DNA of 64,000 nt, taken from positions 1-64,000 of the forward strand of contig CAZUDO010000107.1 in NCBI GenBank assembly GCA_964618895.1. Reading direction: 5' to 3'. This DNA comes from CAZUDO01 sp964618895 (lineage in GTDB: Bacteria > Desulfobacterota > Binatia > DP-6). Under the pieces are notes generated by a model that saw only the letters and a program-made list of their open reading frames with translations, was not told the DNA's origin and did no database searches. The position numbers and the translations under genes are program-made. Shown here piece by piece: positions 49,081-57,372 of this stretch. The first letter of the stretch is position 1; each line of letters opens with the position of its first letter.

Positions 49081-51042
49081 TCACTCGAGGCGGAACGTCC
49101 CCGCGACGCTTGCGGCAGCGGGGCCGGGGAAGTTGGCCTTGCCGTCGGTGATGCCGTTGCCGCTGGCGGGCACACACACGCCGGCCACGAGCCGCACCTC
49201 GTGCGGCATGAGATCGCGCAGGTCGCCGGCCGCCAGGCCCGCCTGCTCGATGCGTCGCGTCGTTGGCAACCCGAAGGCACCGGCCGTCAGTTGCCCGATG
49301 CCGCCCACGGGGGGATTGGGCGCGCACAGGACGCCCGTCGAGGAGGACACAGTTACGTTACCGGTCTGGAAGGTCGGCGTCGTCGCGTAGGCCGCGAACC
49401 ATTGTGCGTCCGGCGGCGGACAGTCGTGCGTGGTCTGCATGCTGCCGACGGGGGTGCACGACAGACCGGCCCGCTGGCCTGCGTTGCACACCCCGCCCAC
49501 ACACCGGGGGCACGAGGAGGCCGCGTTGGCCGTAAGGTAGACGTGCGACACGAGCGGGATGGTGACGGCCGCCGCGCCGGTGGTCCGGTCGAGCGTCCCG
49601 CTGGCATCGGCGGCCACGGCGCGCATGATGCAGGCCTCGGTCCCTTGCGCCGGCAGCGGCGACGGCGGCCCGAGGTAGCAGCGTGCGTCGGCGATGCAGC
49701 CTCGTCCCGAGGCGCAGTCGGCGGCGGTGATGCACGGCACGGTCGGGGCCGTGGCGCAATGCCGCGTCGGCAGCGCACCTTGCGTGCACGTGCTCGGGTT
49801 GCCGGTGGCGCTCGCCTGGAGCGTCAGGACGTCGCCGGCGCAGCTCGCGACGTCGAAGATGGTGGTGAACCCGTCCGGCACCCGCGTCGGCGGGATCTGC
49901 ATGGCGTTACCCCCGCCACCGTTGACGCACCCGAGGCCCAGGTCCGCGATCTTGTCGAGGCCGAGCGTCTCATCGTAGACCGCGCCGGAGAACAACGGCT
50001 CCGGCGGGGGGACGAACGGGGAGAACGGCGCGCCGCCGCATTGGGGGCTGCCGGCGGTGGCGGTGAAGACGAGGCGAGCCGGACACGGCGCGGGCGCCGA
50101 TGTCGACGTGGTGGTGGTCGTGGCGGTGGTGGTCGTGGAGGAGGCGGTGGTCGCGGTCGAGCTGGAGGTGGTCGCCGTCGTGGGCGGGGCCGTCGTGGTG
50201 GTGACGGTGGTGGTCGTGGTCGACGTGGTCGCCGTCGGCAGCGTGACGGTGGTCGTCGTCGATGTCGTCGTCGTGGTGCTCGCGACGGTCGTCCTGGTGG
50301 TGGACGTCGTCGTCGCGGTGGTCGCGGTGCTGGTCGTGGTGGGAGCGGTGGTCGTCGACGTGGTCGTGTTCCCCACCGCGGGACACGGCACCTCCGTCAC
50401 GGGCTCCAACGAGGTGCTCAGGACCTTGAACTGCGTGTTCTGCGGCGGCGTGCCCGGGGTGTTCACGAGCTTGCCGCCGGCCAGACCGCCGAAGCCGGTG
50501 CAGTAGCGGTCGCCGTTCGGGAAGGAGACCACCACGGTCGCCGCCGTGCCCGGGTCGGGTGGCAACACGGTCACGTGCGGCTGCGGACCGGGGCCATTGC
50601 CTCCGACGATCAGCAGCTTCACCTGAAACACCCCGGTCGATGACACCGTGATCGTGGCGGAACGCACCGGCCCGAGCGCGCCAGGACTCGGGTCCGAGTA
50701 GCGGTACCCGATGAGCGGTCGCGCAACGTCCGTGGGGCGCCGGGCCCAGCCCGCCGCGGGCAGCGCGAACGTCTGCATCCCCGGCGTTCCCCCGTCGACC
50801 GCGATCTCGATGGCCGCACCGGCCACGGTCGGATCCCCGACGACGGCATTGTCGGACAGCGGCTCCCGCGCGAGCACCACGATCTTGCGTCGTGTGGCGT
50901 CGACGCCCGGCTGCGGATCGCTGAGGCGGAATGTCCTGCCGAGGACGGTCTGGTCAGCGGCGCCCGACACGGTGCCTTGGGAGGCCATGCCGCCGAGCAG
51001 TACGAGAGCGAGACGCAGACTTCGGGCGTGCAATGTTGTCAT
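49081..51042 (-). CDS. Large secreted protein with Thr-rich linker and Cys-rich C-terminal domain
   Basis: This 653-residue exported protein starts at ATG 51042, overlapping the previous stop (ATGA). A signal peptide (to about 28) is followed by a beta-rich N-terminal domain (ATVVVSFPNGDRYCTGF), a roughly 95-residue Thr/Ser linker (about 222-315) and a Cys-rich C-terminal domain. That domain includes CATAPTVPCITAADCASG, the motif SCPRCVGGVCNAGQRAGLSC, and HDCPPPDAQW. It ends VCVPASGNGITDGKANFPGP and a closing strand. The C-terminal half is homologous to that of the protein at 57363-58883. It is probably surface-exposed. No catalytic residues are visible. Confidence 0.82.
   Translation of the reverse strand: MTTLHARSLRLALVLLGGMASQGTVSGAADQTVLGRTFRLSDPQPGVDATRRKIVVLAREPLSDNAVVGDPTVAGAAIEIAVDGGTPGMQTFALPAAGWARRPTDVARPLIGYRYSDPSPGALGPVRSATITVSSTGVFQVKLLIVGGNGPGPQPHVTVLPPDPGTAATVVVSFPNGDRYCTGFGGLAGGKLVNTPGTPPQNTQFKVLSTSLEPVTEVPCPAVGNTTTSTTTAPTTTSTATTATTTSTTRTTVASTTTTTSTTTTVTLPTATTSTTTTTVTTTTAPPTTATTSSSTATTASSTTTTATTTTTSTSAPAPCPARLVFTATAGSPQCGGAPFSPFVPPPEPLFSGAVYDETLGLDKIADLGLGCVNGGGGNAMQIPPTRVPDGFTTIFDVASCAGDVLTLQASATGNPSTCTQGALPTRHCATAPTVPCITAADCASGRGCIADARCYLGPPSPLPAQGTEACIMRAVAADASGTLDRTTGAAAVTIPLVSHVYLTANAASSCPRCVGGVCNAGQRAGLSCTPVGSMQTTHDCPPPDAQWFAAYATTPTFQTGNVTVSSSTGVLCAPNPPVGGIGQLTAGAFGLPTTRRIEQAGLAAGDLRDLMPHEVRLVAGVCVPASGNGITDGKANFPGPAAASVAGTFRLE
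50086..50376 (-). repeat. Thr/Ser-codon low-complexity linker
   Basis: About 95 codons of Thr with Ser, Ala and Val join the two folded domains of the secreted protein at 49081-51042. On the plus strand it appears as GTGGTGGTCGT-type runs. Codons are mixed, so the protein property is what is maintained. It is probably an extended, possibly O-glycosylated spacer. Confidence 0.85.
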
Positions 51043-51743
51043 CGGAGGTCCCCGAGCCCGCCCCCGTTGCGCAGAAGGCATGCGCGCAGCTCCGGCGTCG
51101 ACGTCCAGGCGCATCGCCCGGCGACTTGTCGCTCGCAGCGGGCGCTGCGGTAGCAGGCGTATTCCGGCAGCCACTGGCAGGTCGTGCCCACCGGTTCGTC
51201 GGCACACACCTGCCGGCTGCATCCACCGACGACACAGGGGCCGGCCGGTGGTGGCGGGGGAACGACCGGACAGTCGGCTTCGGTCGCGGGCATGCACACC
51301 AGGGCGAGACGGCTCCGGCGCACCCGGGTCCCGTCGGTGTTCCGGATCGCGGCCCGCAGCCGCAACTTCGCCGGCGTAGCCCCAGCCGGCTCGAGGACGA
51401 TCCGTGCGGGCGGACCGCAGGCATCGCGTCCGAGACCTGGCGGCAGGTCGAAGGCGACGCCGTCCGGCGCCGTCAGGATGTCGATCTGCGCCGACGCGGG
51501 CGGCACACACGTCCCCCCCGGGAGCCCGGGCGAGCGGGCGCAGAGACTCGTGTCGTACACACACCGGCCGTCACACGCGGTGCGCACGACCCGCAACGGG
51601 TGGCCGGGCGCGGACGTCCGGGCCGTGCCGGCGACGGCGAAGGTCGGCGCGCAGGGGCGTCCGCCGTCGGCGGCTCGCACCGCGCTCGCCGCGAGCGCGA
51701 GCGTCAGCAGGGACAGTGTCCATCCATGCGAAACGTGTTTCAT
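51039..51743 (-). CDS. Secreted Cys-rich protein with lineage-specific domain
   Basis: This 234-residue exported protein starts at ATG 51743, chosen because AGGAGG lies 8 bases upstream; ATG 51749 is too close. A signal peptide ending ASAVRA is followed by the Cys domain also seen at 3252 and 57363: TACDGRCVYDTSLCARSPG, GTCVPPA, DACGPPARIVLEPAG and RRSRLALVCMPA. A second small Cys module (CSRQVCADEPVGTTCQWLPE) ends the protein. Its stop overlaps the next secreted protein. It follows the polyprenyl synthase by 20 bases. Structural or binding role presumed. Confidence 0.75.
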   Translation of the reverse strand: MKHVSHGWTLSLLTLALAASAVRAADGGRPCAPTFAVAGTARTSAPGHPLRVVRTACDGRCVYDTSLCARSPGLPGGTCVPPASAQIDILTAPDGVAFDLPPGLGRDACGPPARIVLEPAGATPAKLRLRAAIRNTDGTRVRRSRLALVCMPATEADCPVVPPPPPAGPCVVGGCSRQVCADEPVGTTCQWLPEYACYRSARCERQVAGRCAWTSTPELRACLLRNGGGLGDLR

Positions 51744-51763
51744 CGGCATACCCTCCTGCGGTT

Positions 51764-53167
51764 TCAAGCACCGGTTTCTGCCGCCGCGGCGGCGGCCGTG
51801 CGCAGCAGCGCACCGAGGCGCGTGGCGATGCTCCGGACGGCTGCTGGCGAAGCGTTGGCGAGAAGTACGAACAGGTCGGCCACCAGCAGATCGATGGTGC
51901 CCACCAGCGTCGCGTTGGCCGCCCAGACGGATCGGCCGCTGCCGTGGTGAACGTCGGTGGCGAGATGCATCAGCGTGGCCGCGACCCTCGCGGCCTGCTC
52001 GATGCGCGAGTCGGCGCGTGCATCGCGGTCGAGGTCGCGCTGGAACCCGTCGACGACGGCGGCGAGACGCGCATCCGTGCCCCGGGCCGCGAGGACCGGG
52101 AGCCCGGGCGAGGTCGGGACCACCGGCAGTCGCCCGTCTGCCGTGGACGCCGTACCGTCGCCAAGGCCGCCATCGTCGGCAGCGAGCGCATGCGCGATCG
52201 GGACTCCGGCCAGCATCGAGAGCGCGTACTCCTCGAGGGCGCGCCGCGCGCGGGACGGCGGCAGGGTACACAGAGCCGACACGGCGTTCTCCAGCCGCCG
52301 CCGGGCGAGCTGCACGGTCGCGAAGAGGGCCCCGTTCGCGCGCAGCAAGCGCACACACTGCCCGAGCCGCGCGACGCCACCCCGGCCGTCGAGCAGCCGG
52401 CGAAGCGTCTCGCCGCCCGCACACCGTCCCGCCAGCGTGAGCAGCAGCGGCAGTGTGTACACGCCCTCGCGCAGATCCGTGCCCGCCTCACGACCGAACG
52501 ACGGCCCGCCGAGCAGGTCGCGCACGTCGTCGGCCAGCTGGAACGCCAGCCCGACGTCGCCTGCGAACCGGGACAGGGCGTCGACTTCGGTCGCCGCGAG
52601 GTGCCCGGCGTGCGCGCCGAGCCAGCCTCCCAGCTCGTAGAGCGCACCGGTCTTGCCGTACGCGCGCCGCAGATACGCCTCCGGTGAGACCTCCTCCACG
52701 TACAGATCGCCCAGCTCGTCCACCTGACCACGTGCGACGTCGCGCAGCGCCCTCGCGACCACGCGCCGCACCACTGGGGGGTCGTCGGCGAGCAGCTCGA
52801 GCGCCCGCACCATCAGGAAGAGGCCGGCGAGGACGGCCGTCCGCGGACCGAAGGCACAGGCGATGGTCGGGCGATCGCGCCGCAGGCAGGAGCGGTCGAC
52901 GATATCGTCGTGGCAGAGCGCGCCGGCGTGGACGAGCTCCAGGAAGGTCGCGTAGCGCGCGGCGGTCGCGCCGGCACCGCCGGGGCCGAGCGCCGCGGCG
53001 AGGAGGATGAGCCGTGCGCGCAGGAGCTTGCCCTCGGTCACGTAGCTCGCGAGAGTCCGGTCGCAGAGGGCGATCTCGGCGCCGATGGCCCGGAGACGCT
53101 CTTCGACCATGGTCGTGTCGGGGCTGGGGGTTCCGGCGCCCGGGTCGCCTGCGGCTGCCAGGTTCAC
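51764..53167 (-). CDS. Polyprenyl diphosphate synthase with C-terminal extension
   Basis: This protein of about 467 residues belongs to the all-trans polyprenyl synthase family, which extends isoprenoid diphosphates by head-to-tail condensation. First Asp motif HDDIVDRS (D87, D88, D91) and second motif FQLADDVRDLLGG with GTDLREGVYTLPLLL are intact, so activity is expected. Typical enzymes end near residue 330; here about 130 further residues form an Ala/Leu-rich helical extension. GTG 53167 has GGAG 5 bases upstream, and ATG 53110 is an alternative. It heads a run of secreted-protein genes, which is unusual: quinone or undecaprenyl synthesis genes are absent, so a special lipid carrier or pigment is possible. 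Confidence 0.87.
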   Translation of the reverse strand: MNLAAAGDPGAGTPSPDTTMVEERLRAIGAEIALCDRTLASYVTEGKLLRARLILLAAALGPGGAGATAARYATFLELVHAGALCHDDIVDRSCLRRDRPTIACAFGPRTAVLAGLFLMVRALELLADDPPVVRRVVARALRDVARGQVDELGDLYVEEVSPEAYLRRAYGKTGALYELGGWLGAHAGHLAATEVDALSRFAGDVGLAFQLADDVRDLLGGPSFGREAGTDLREGVYTLPLLLTLAGRCAGGETLRRLLDGRGGVARLGQCVRLLRANGALFATVQLARRRLENAVSALCTLPPSRARRALEEYALSMLAGVPIAHALAADDGGLGDGTASTADGRLPVVPTSPGLPVLAARGTDARLAAVVDGFQRDLDRDARADSRIEQAARVAATLMHLATDVHHGSGRSVWAANATLVGTIDLLVADLFVLLANASPAAVRSIATRLGALLRTAAAAAAETGA

Positions 53168-53201
53168 TTCCACTCCGCCACCATCGGCTGGCGCAGCGGG
53201 C

Positions 53202-53232
53202 GGGGCGCCCGCGGGGAGTTCGCGGGCGCCCC
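53202..53232 (-). terminator. GC-rich hairpin, 12-bp perfect stem (copy 1)
   Basis: GGGGCGCCCGCG (53202-53213) pairs perfectly with 53221-53232 across a 7-base loop. It lies 32 bases after the stop of the 34-codon frame and just before the polyprenyl synthase. There is no U-tract, so it is not a classical intrinsic terminator. The same stem with a different loop occurs at 55375-55403. A role in attenuation, processing or mRNA stability is possible. Confidence 0.6.
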
Positions 53233-53264
53233 TGTGGAAATCGTTGGGACAGAGGGCGCCATGA

Positions 53265-53369
53265 TCAGCGCCGGACGCCCTGCGGCATCGCACCGGCTGC
53301 CGGGGTCACGCACGAGAGCCCGGCGATGGTGGCGGCTTGATTGGTCGATCGGCTCCGGATGGCGGCCAT
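53265..53369 (-). CDS. 34-residue peptide with strong ribosome binding site
   Basis: ATG 53369 is preceded by AAAGGAG at ideal spacing and follows a promoter-like sequence directly. It encodes 34 residues starting MAAIRSRSTNQAATIAGLSC and ending in VRR. A basic N-terminus, one Cys and an Ala/Gly/Pro-rich end are visible. It could be a leader peptide controlling the operon together with the downstream hairpin, a small secreted or modified peptide, or the leftover start of a deleted gene. No family match is known to me. Confidence 0.45.
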   Translation of the reverse strand: MAAIRSRSTNQAATIAGLSCVTPAAGAMPQGVRR

Positions 53370-53402
53370 CGTGCGACTCCTTTCGCGGCGGATGATGGGG
53401 CG

Positions 53403-53471
53403 ACGCTAGGGGGGTCCCCCGCCGTGCCGTCAATGCCGAAGGCACAGGCAAGGTGAGGATAATGCTATGCA
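53403..53471 (-). promoter_or_regulatory. Promoter of operon A with shared upstream element
   Basis: On the minus strand TGCATAGCATTAT (53459-53471) is followed after exactly 25 bases by CATTGACG, containing the -35-like TTGACG (53428-53433). A TAG-containing -10-like region lies at 53403-53410, about 35 bases before ATG 53369. The same arrangement with the same 25-base distance precedes operon B at 58934-59001. The 13-mer is likely an activator or repressor site. Confidence 0.65.
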
Positions 53472-53671
53472 GCTCACGACACACTGCGAGCACCCGTCGG
53501 TTCGGACAGGAGGCTGGGGTAGGTGCATGGACTCGATGCGTGTTCCGTACGCTGGGCCTGCTCCCCTCGGTGCACCATGATCACGCGGTCGCGATTCCCG
53601 CGGCTGCGAGCAACGAGGCGCTACAGTAAATGCGCCAACCGCCTGTCTCATTGTTGACACGCTCCGGGAAC

Positions 53672-55351
53672 TCATGGCCGGTCGTAGTAGACGCCAACCC
53701 GGATGTCGTCGACGTACACCGTCTTCGGGGGCGAGTGAGTCATCACGGCAAGGGAGACTCCGAACCCGGACGCGTTGACGTCGGTGGGCGTCCAGGCGGT
53801 ACCCCAGAGATCCGTCGGGCCGCCGTAGTACCGGTACGCGTCCCGTTCGGCGAAGTCGTCGCCGTAGGCGCGATCAGTCCCCGTCCGCAGGCCGTTCTTG
53901 AGAAGTACGACCGCGCCATCCCAGACGACCAAGCCGAGGTCACGGTGCAGCCGGACCTCGACGCGAATACCCCGGATGACGGCTTCCGGCGGGAGGGAGA
54001 ACGCGAACCCGGTCGCGTTCAGGTAGCGCGACCCGACGAACCCGAAACCGCCGGTGTCCGGCAGCGTCACCGAGGCATACGCCCCGTCGGCGATAGTCGC
54101 CTGGTCGGGGTTCGACCAGGCATACCCGCCGCCAAACCCAGATACGTCGTTCGTCACCACGCCGGCGCTCCGACGCACCGCGGGGGCCGTGGACGACACC
54201 GTGGCCATGCGGAGGTCGTCGATACGGATAACCGTTGTGCTGAAATCGCCATAGAAGACGAAGGCGATCCCGCGAATGTCGCTCCACGAGGGCGTCCCGA
54301 ATCGGCTGGGCGCCCAGCTATCGCGCTCGGAGACGTCTTCCTGCCACGCGCCGGGCGCAATGTCGGGGAGAATGCCGCGCTCGAAGTATCCGGACCCCGA
54401 CAGCAGCCGCATCGAGAACGCGCAGCATGCCGATCCGATGGTGCGGTTGCCCCGAAACCAGATACGCAGCTCCGCGGCCGACGACAGGTCTTTTGGCGCC
54501 GGGAACGTCTTCGTGATCTCCTCGTTGACGGTACTGCTCCACACCAGGGTGCCCGCACCCTCCTGGCGGTCGACCTGATCGACGCCGACCGTACTGGTGC
54601 TGTTGCCGCTCCTCGTCCAGCCCGCTGCCGAGTCGAAGGATTCGATCTGCAACGTCGCGATGGGAAGCGTCGTGCTGGTCGTCGTGGTGGTGGAGGTGGT
54701 CGTGGAGGTGTTTGCGCAGTCGGTGCTGCGATCGTCACCGATGGTGAGGCCGACCGTGTACGGCGGCGCGGTGTTGAGGCATTGCAGGTTGGTGTGCGCA
54801 CCGCGGGCGAACAGCCGATAGACGCCGCGGGCGGGATCGACGTCACACAGCCTCAGCGTGCGGATACCAGGCGCGGGGGAACGCCCGGCGTTGTATCGCC
54901 AGCACCTGCCCGCCCGCGTCGGGTGAATCAGCTCCGTGAAGCAGGACCCCATGCATTCTGGCGAATCCCCGTCACTCAGGCTGAGACGGACGCCTTCGGC
55001 CACCGGGTCGATGCCGTCGGAGCCGGCGTCGAGGGTCACGAGACAACGGACGCGGAAGGCGTCCCCACGGTCCGGCCTACCGCTGAAGCGGACACCCGAC
55101 TCGCAACGAAGAGCGCTTGGGGTGCTCGTCTCGGACGTGACAGTAACAGGGAGAGGGCCGCTCGCGATCCGTCGTATCCTCGTCGGGGGAATCAAGCAGA
55201 GGCAGTCCGGCCAACAGGCGCACGGCATCCTGAGGTTGGCACGATCGATCGCCGGAAGCGCCGCCATGCCGGTGAAGCGTGCGGCCTGCACCGATCGAGC
55301 GTACGGAACCGTGACCAGGCCGATGAGGAGATGGAAGACGATGCGACGCAT
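53672..55351 (-). CDS. Secreted two-domain protein with Thr linker and Ig/jelly-roll-like modules
   Basis: This 559-residue exported protein starts at ATG 55351 with AGGAGG 6 bases upstream and a signal peptide ending SVQA. An N-terminal Cys-containing domain (about 30-225; LRMPCACWPDCLCLIPPTR, PECMGSCFTEL, LRLCDVDPARG) is followed by a short Thr linker (about 212-226). Two beta-sandwich modules follow: ESFDSAAGWTRSGNST with RIDDLRMATVSS, a carbohydrate-binding jelly-roll-like pattern, and a final sandwich ending KTVYVDDIRVGVYYDRP. The sandwiches suggest sugar or surface binding. It is the last gene of operon B, after the DUF1302 barrel. Confidence 0.78.
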   Translation of the reverse strand: MRRIVFHLLIGLVTVPYARSVQAARFTGMAALPAIDRANLRMPCACWPDCLCLIPPTRIRRIASGPLPVTVTSETSTPSALRCESGVRFSGRPDRGDAFRVRCLVTLDAGSDGIDPVAEGVRLSLSDGDSPECMGSCFTELIHPTRAGRCWRYNAGRSPAPGIRTLRLCDVDPARGVYRLFARGAHTNLQCLNTAPPYTVGLTIGDDRSTDCANTSTTTSTTTTTSTTLPIATLQIESFDSAAGWTRSGNSTSTVGVDQVDRQEGAGTLVWSSTVNEEITKTFPAPKDLSSAAELRIWFRGNRTIGSACCAFSMRLLSGSGYFERGILPDIAPGAWQEDVSERDSWAPSRFGTPSWSDIRGIAFVFYGDFSTTVIRIDDLRMATVSSTAPAVRRSAGVVTNDVSGFGGGYAWSNPDQATIADGAYASVTLPDTGGFGFVGSRYLNATGFAFSLPPEAVIRGIRVEVRLHRDLGLVVWDGAVVLLKNGLRTGTDRAYGDDFAERDAYRYYGGPTDLWGTAWTPTDVNASGFGVSLAVMTHSPPKTVYVDDIRVGVYYDRP

Positions 55352-55374
55352 GGAAGCCCTCCTGTCGTGCGGGA

Positions 55375-55403
55375 GGGGCGCCCGCGCCCATCGCGGGCGC
55401 CCC
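55375..55403 (-). terminator. GC-rich hairpin, 12-bp perfect stem (copy 2)
   Basis: GGGGCGCCCGCG (55375-55386) pairs perfectly with 55392-55403 across a 5-base loop, 22 bases after the stop of the DUF1302 gene and before the next gene of operon B. The stem is identical to copy 1 at 53202-53232 while loops differ. No U-tract follows. Confidence 0.6.
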
Positions 55404-55425
55404 GTGGGAGGCGTGAATCCATCAT

Positions 55426-57372
55426 CTAGAACTGCCATGTCAGCCGGACGGTGGTCTCCGACCGGCCCGTATTCAGCCCCGCCAGGCCCCAGGTCTCGAA
55501 GATCGGCGTGCTGTGCCCGCGGGGAGTGATGAAGTAGCGTTGCCCGATGTTGAACACGAAGCCGTCGCTCAGAAACCAGTTGACGTTCCAGAAGGGCTCC
55601 ATGCTGAACTGGTTGGTCGGGTCGACCGCCAGGCCGAGGACGGGAACGACGCTCCCGCCGCGATAGAAGGAGAAGGCGGCGAAGGTGAAGAGCGTCTCCC
55701 AGTTGCGGATCTTGTCGCGGAAGGCCGGCGTGTCGCTGTTCGTCCCGGTGCGGGCGCCCGAGGGGAGGTCGAGACCGCCGACCAGGCACGAGCCGACGGC
55801 GGCCTTGCCCTCGGCGCCGAGTTGCGCCACGTCCTGTGCACCACCCAGCCGGGGACCGTTCTTGGGTTGGTAACGCGCGGGGATCACGCAATCGGGGTTG
55901 TTCACCAGGTAGTGCCAGAAGAACTGCCCGGTGAGGAAGATGGTGCTCTTCTTGTTGAGGGACCGGATCCAGGTCGGCCGGTCGAAGCCAATCATGCCCT
56001 TCCACATGTTCTTCTTGGTCACGCCGGGCAGCAGGGGGCTGTCGATCGCCGTCTCCTTCGCCACGTCGAAGAACGGGATGCTCACGTCGTAGATGGTTTC
56101 CATGCGGAACACGGACTGCGTGAAGGTCTCGTCGGAGTAGTTCGCCGACACCCCGACCGTGTGGACGTAGGGGGCGATGAACTCGGCCGGGAAGATCCCG
56201 TTGGTCTGCAGATCGGTGAGGCGGGTGGTGGGCGTGTCCTTCGGGAGGCCACGGAGCGGCGCATAGTTGGTGCCGTCGTCACCCGAGAAGCGCTGGTAGA
56301 AGTAGTTGAGCGTGAACTCGAGCCCCTGTGGCGTCATGGCGTGGTAGCGGACGCCCACTTGGCTGTTGTCGAGCGGGTTGCGCGCGTAGTCGCCCTGCTC
56401 GAAGAGGCGGGTGTTGCGCAGCAGCGAGTGGCACACGCCCGCCTCCTTCCCGTTCGGTCCTTTGACCTTGTCCCGCGACAGGTCGCAGGCGCCGCCGATG
56501 AATACGCCGTCCACCGGGTTCGTGAGCGGGTCGAGAAACGGCAGGCCCCAGGGCCGCGGCAGGAACGCCTGCTTGGCCGGGTACCAGTCGCCGGGATTCC
56601 AGTACCACTCGAGGAAGTTCTGCGAGAGCCTCCAGATGTCGCCCAGGTAGTATAAGAATTTGATCATCCAGTACGGCCGCCGGATCTCGTCCCACCCGAA
56701 CGCCGGGACGGGAATCTCCTGCTGGAAGTGCCAGGTGAGATCCAGGGCGTTGGCGCGATCGAGCATGCGGAAGTTGTCGGTCTCGCCCCACACGATCTGC
56801 TGGCGCCCGGCGCGGACGGTGAGCGGGAGGCCCCGGAACTTGATGTCGGCGTACACTTCGCGCAGCGTGTTCTCGAACTTGAACGCGTTGCGTTCGTCGC
56901 TGGACAACCCGCTTAGTCCGAGGACGTTGCCCGAGAATTTTTTCCCGGTGTTGCTGTTCCCGACTTCGGTGGCGAACTGGTAGACGTTGCGGCGGTAGAG
57001 GATGTTCCCCGCCTTGTCCTTCTGCGGGGCGTATGCCCGGCCGTGAATGTCCTCCTTCTGCAGGAAGCCGGGGGTGGTGTCGTAGACGCTGTCGTAGACC
57101 CCGCGCCAGAGCAGGAACAGGTGCGAGCTCTCCAGGAACGGGATGTCGTACTTGTTGAGGAGCTTGCCCGCCTGTAGCCAGTCGTAGTCGATCCGGATGC
57201 GGGCGACGTTGCGGTTCTGGACGAACTCAAGGGTACTCGCGTCGGGATGGCGGACGAGGGCCAGGGTCTGCACGTTGCCCGACAGTTGGAGCGGGCCGAA
57301 CTTCTGGGTCGCGTGGGCCGTGCCCATCCCGAACACGACGCTCGCCATGCCGAGGACGAGCGCTAGCGCCAT
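55426..57372 (-). CDS. DUF1302 family outer-membrane beta-barrel
   Basis: This 648-residue exported protein has a signal peptide (MALALVLGMASVVFGMGTAHA). Features of DUF1302 barrels are visible: FGPLQLSGNVQTLALVRHPD, VYADIKFRGLPLTVRAGRQQ with IVWGETDNFRMLDRANALDL, WYWNPGDWYPAKQAFLPRPW, and a C-terminal aromatic TVRLTWQF typical for insertion by the Bam machinery. Members often co-occur with RND exporters and DUF1329 proteins; neither is here. ATG 57372 overlaps the previous gene's end, whose last codons (GGAGG) supply its ribosome binding site. It may export or anchor the secreted partners of the operon. Confidence 0.87.
   Translation of the reverse strand: MALALVLGMASVVFGMGTAHATQKFGPLQLSGNVQTLALVRHPDASTLEFVQNRNVARIRIDYDWLQAGKLLNKYDIPFLESSHLFLLWRGVYDSVYDTTPGFLQKEDIHGRAYAPQKDKAGNILYRRNVYQFATEVGNSNTGKKFSGNVLGLSGLSSDERNAFKFENTLREVYADIKFRGLPLTVRAGRQQIVWGETDNFRMLDRANALDLTWHFQQEIPVPAFGWDEIRRPYWMIKFLYYLGDIWRLSQNFLEWYWNPGDWYPAKQAFLPRPWGLPFLDPLTNPVDGVFIGGACDLSRDKVKGPNGKEAGVCHSLLRNTRLFEQGDYARNPLDNSQVGVRYHAMTPQGLEFTLNYFYQRFSGDDGTNYAPLRGLPKDTPTTRLTDLQTNGIFPAEFIAPYVHTVGVSANYSDETFTQSVFRMETIYDVSIPFFDVAKETAIDSPLLPGVTKKNMWKGMIGFDRPTWIRSLNKKSTIFLTGQFFWHYLVNNPDCVIPARYQPKNGPRLGGAQDVAQLGAEGKAAVGSCLVGGLDLPSGARTGTNSDTPAFRDKIRNWETLFTFAAFSFYRGGSVVPVLGLAVDPTNQFSMEPFWNVNWFLSDGFVFNIGQRYFITPRGHSTPIFETWGLAGLNTGRSETTVRLTWQF

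Noticed and set aside
50057..50506. Val-rich plus-strand frame of 149 codons
   Set aside because: Same effect: antisense of the Thr linker in the secreted protein at 49081-51042.
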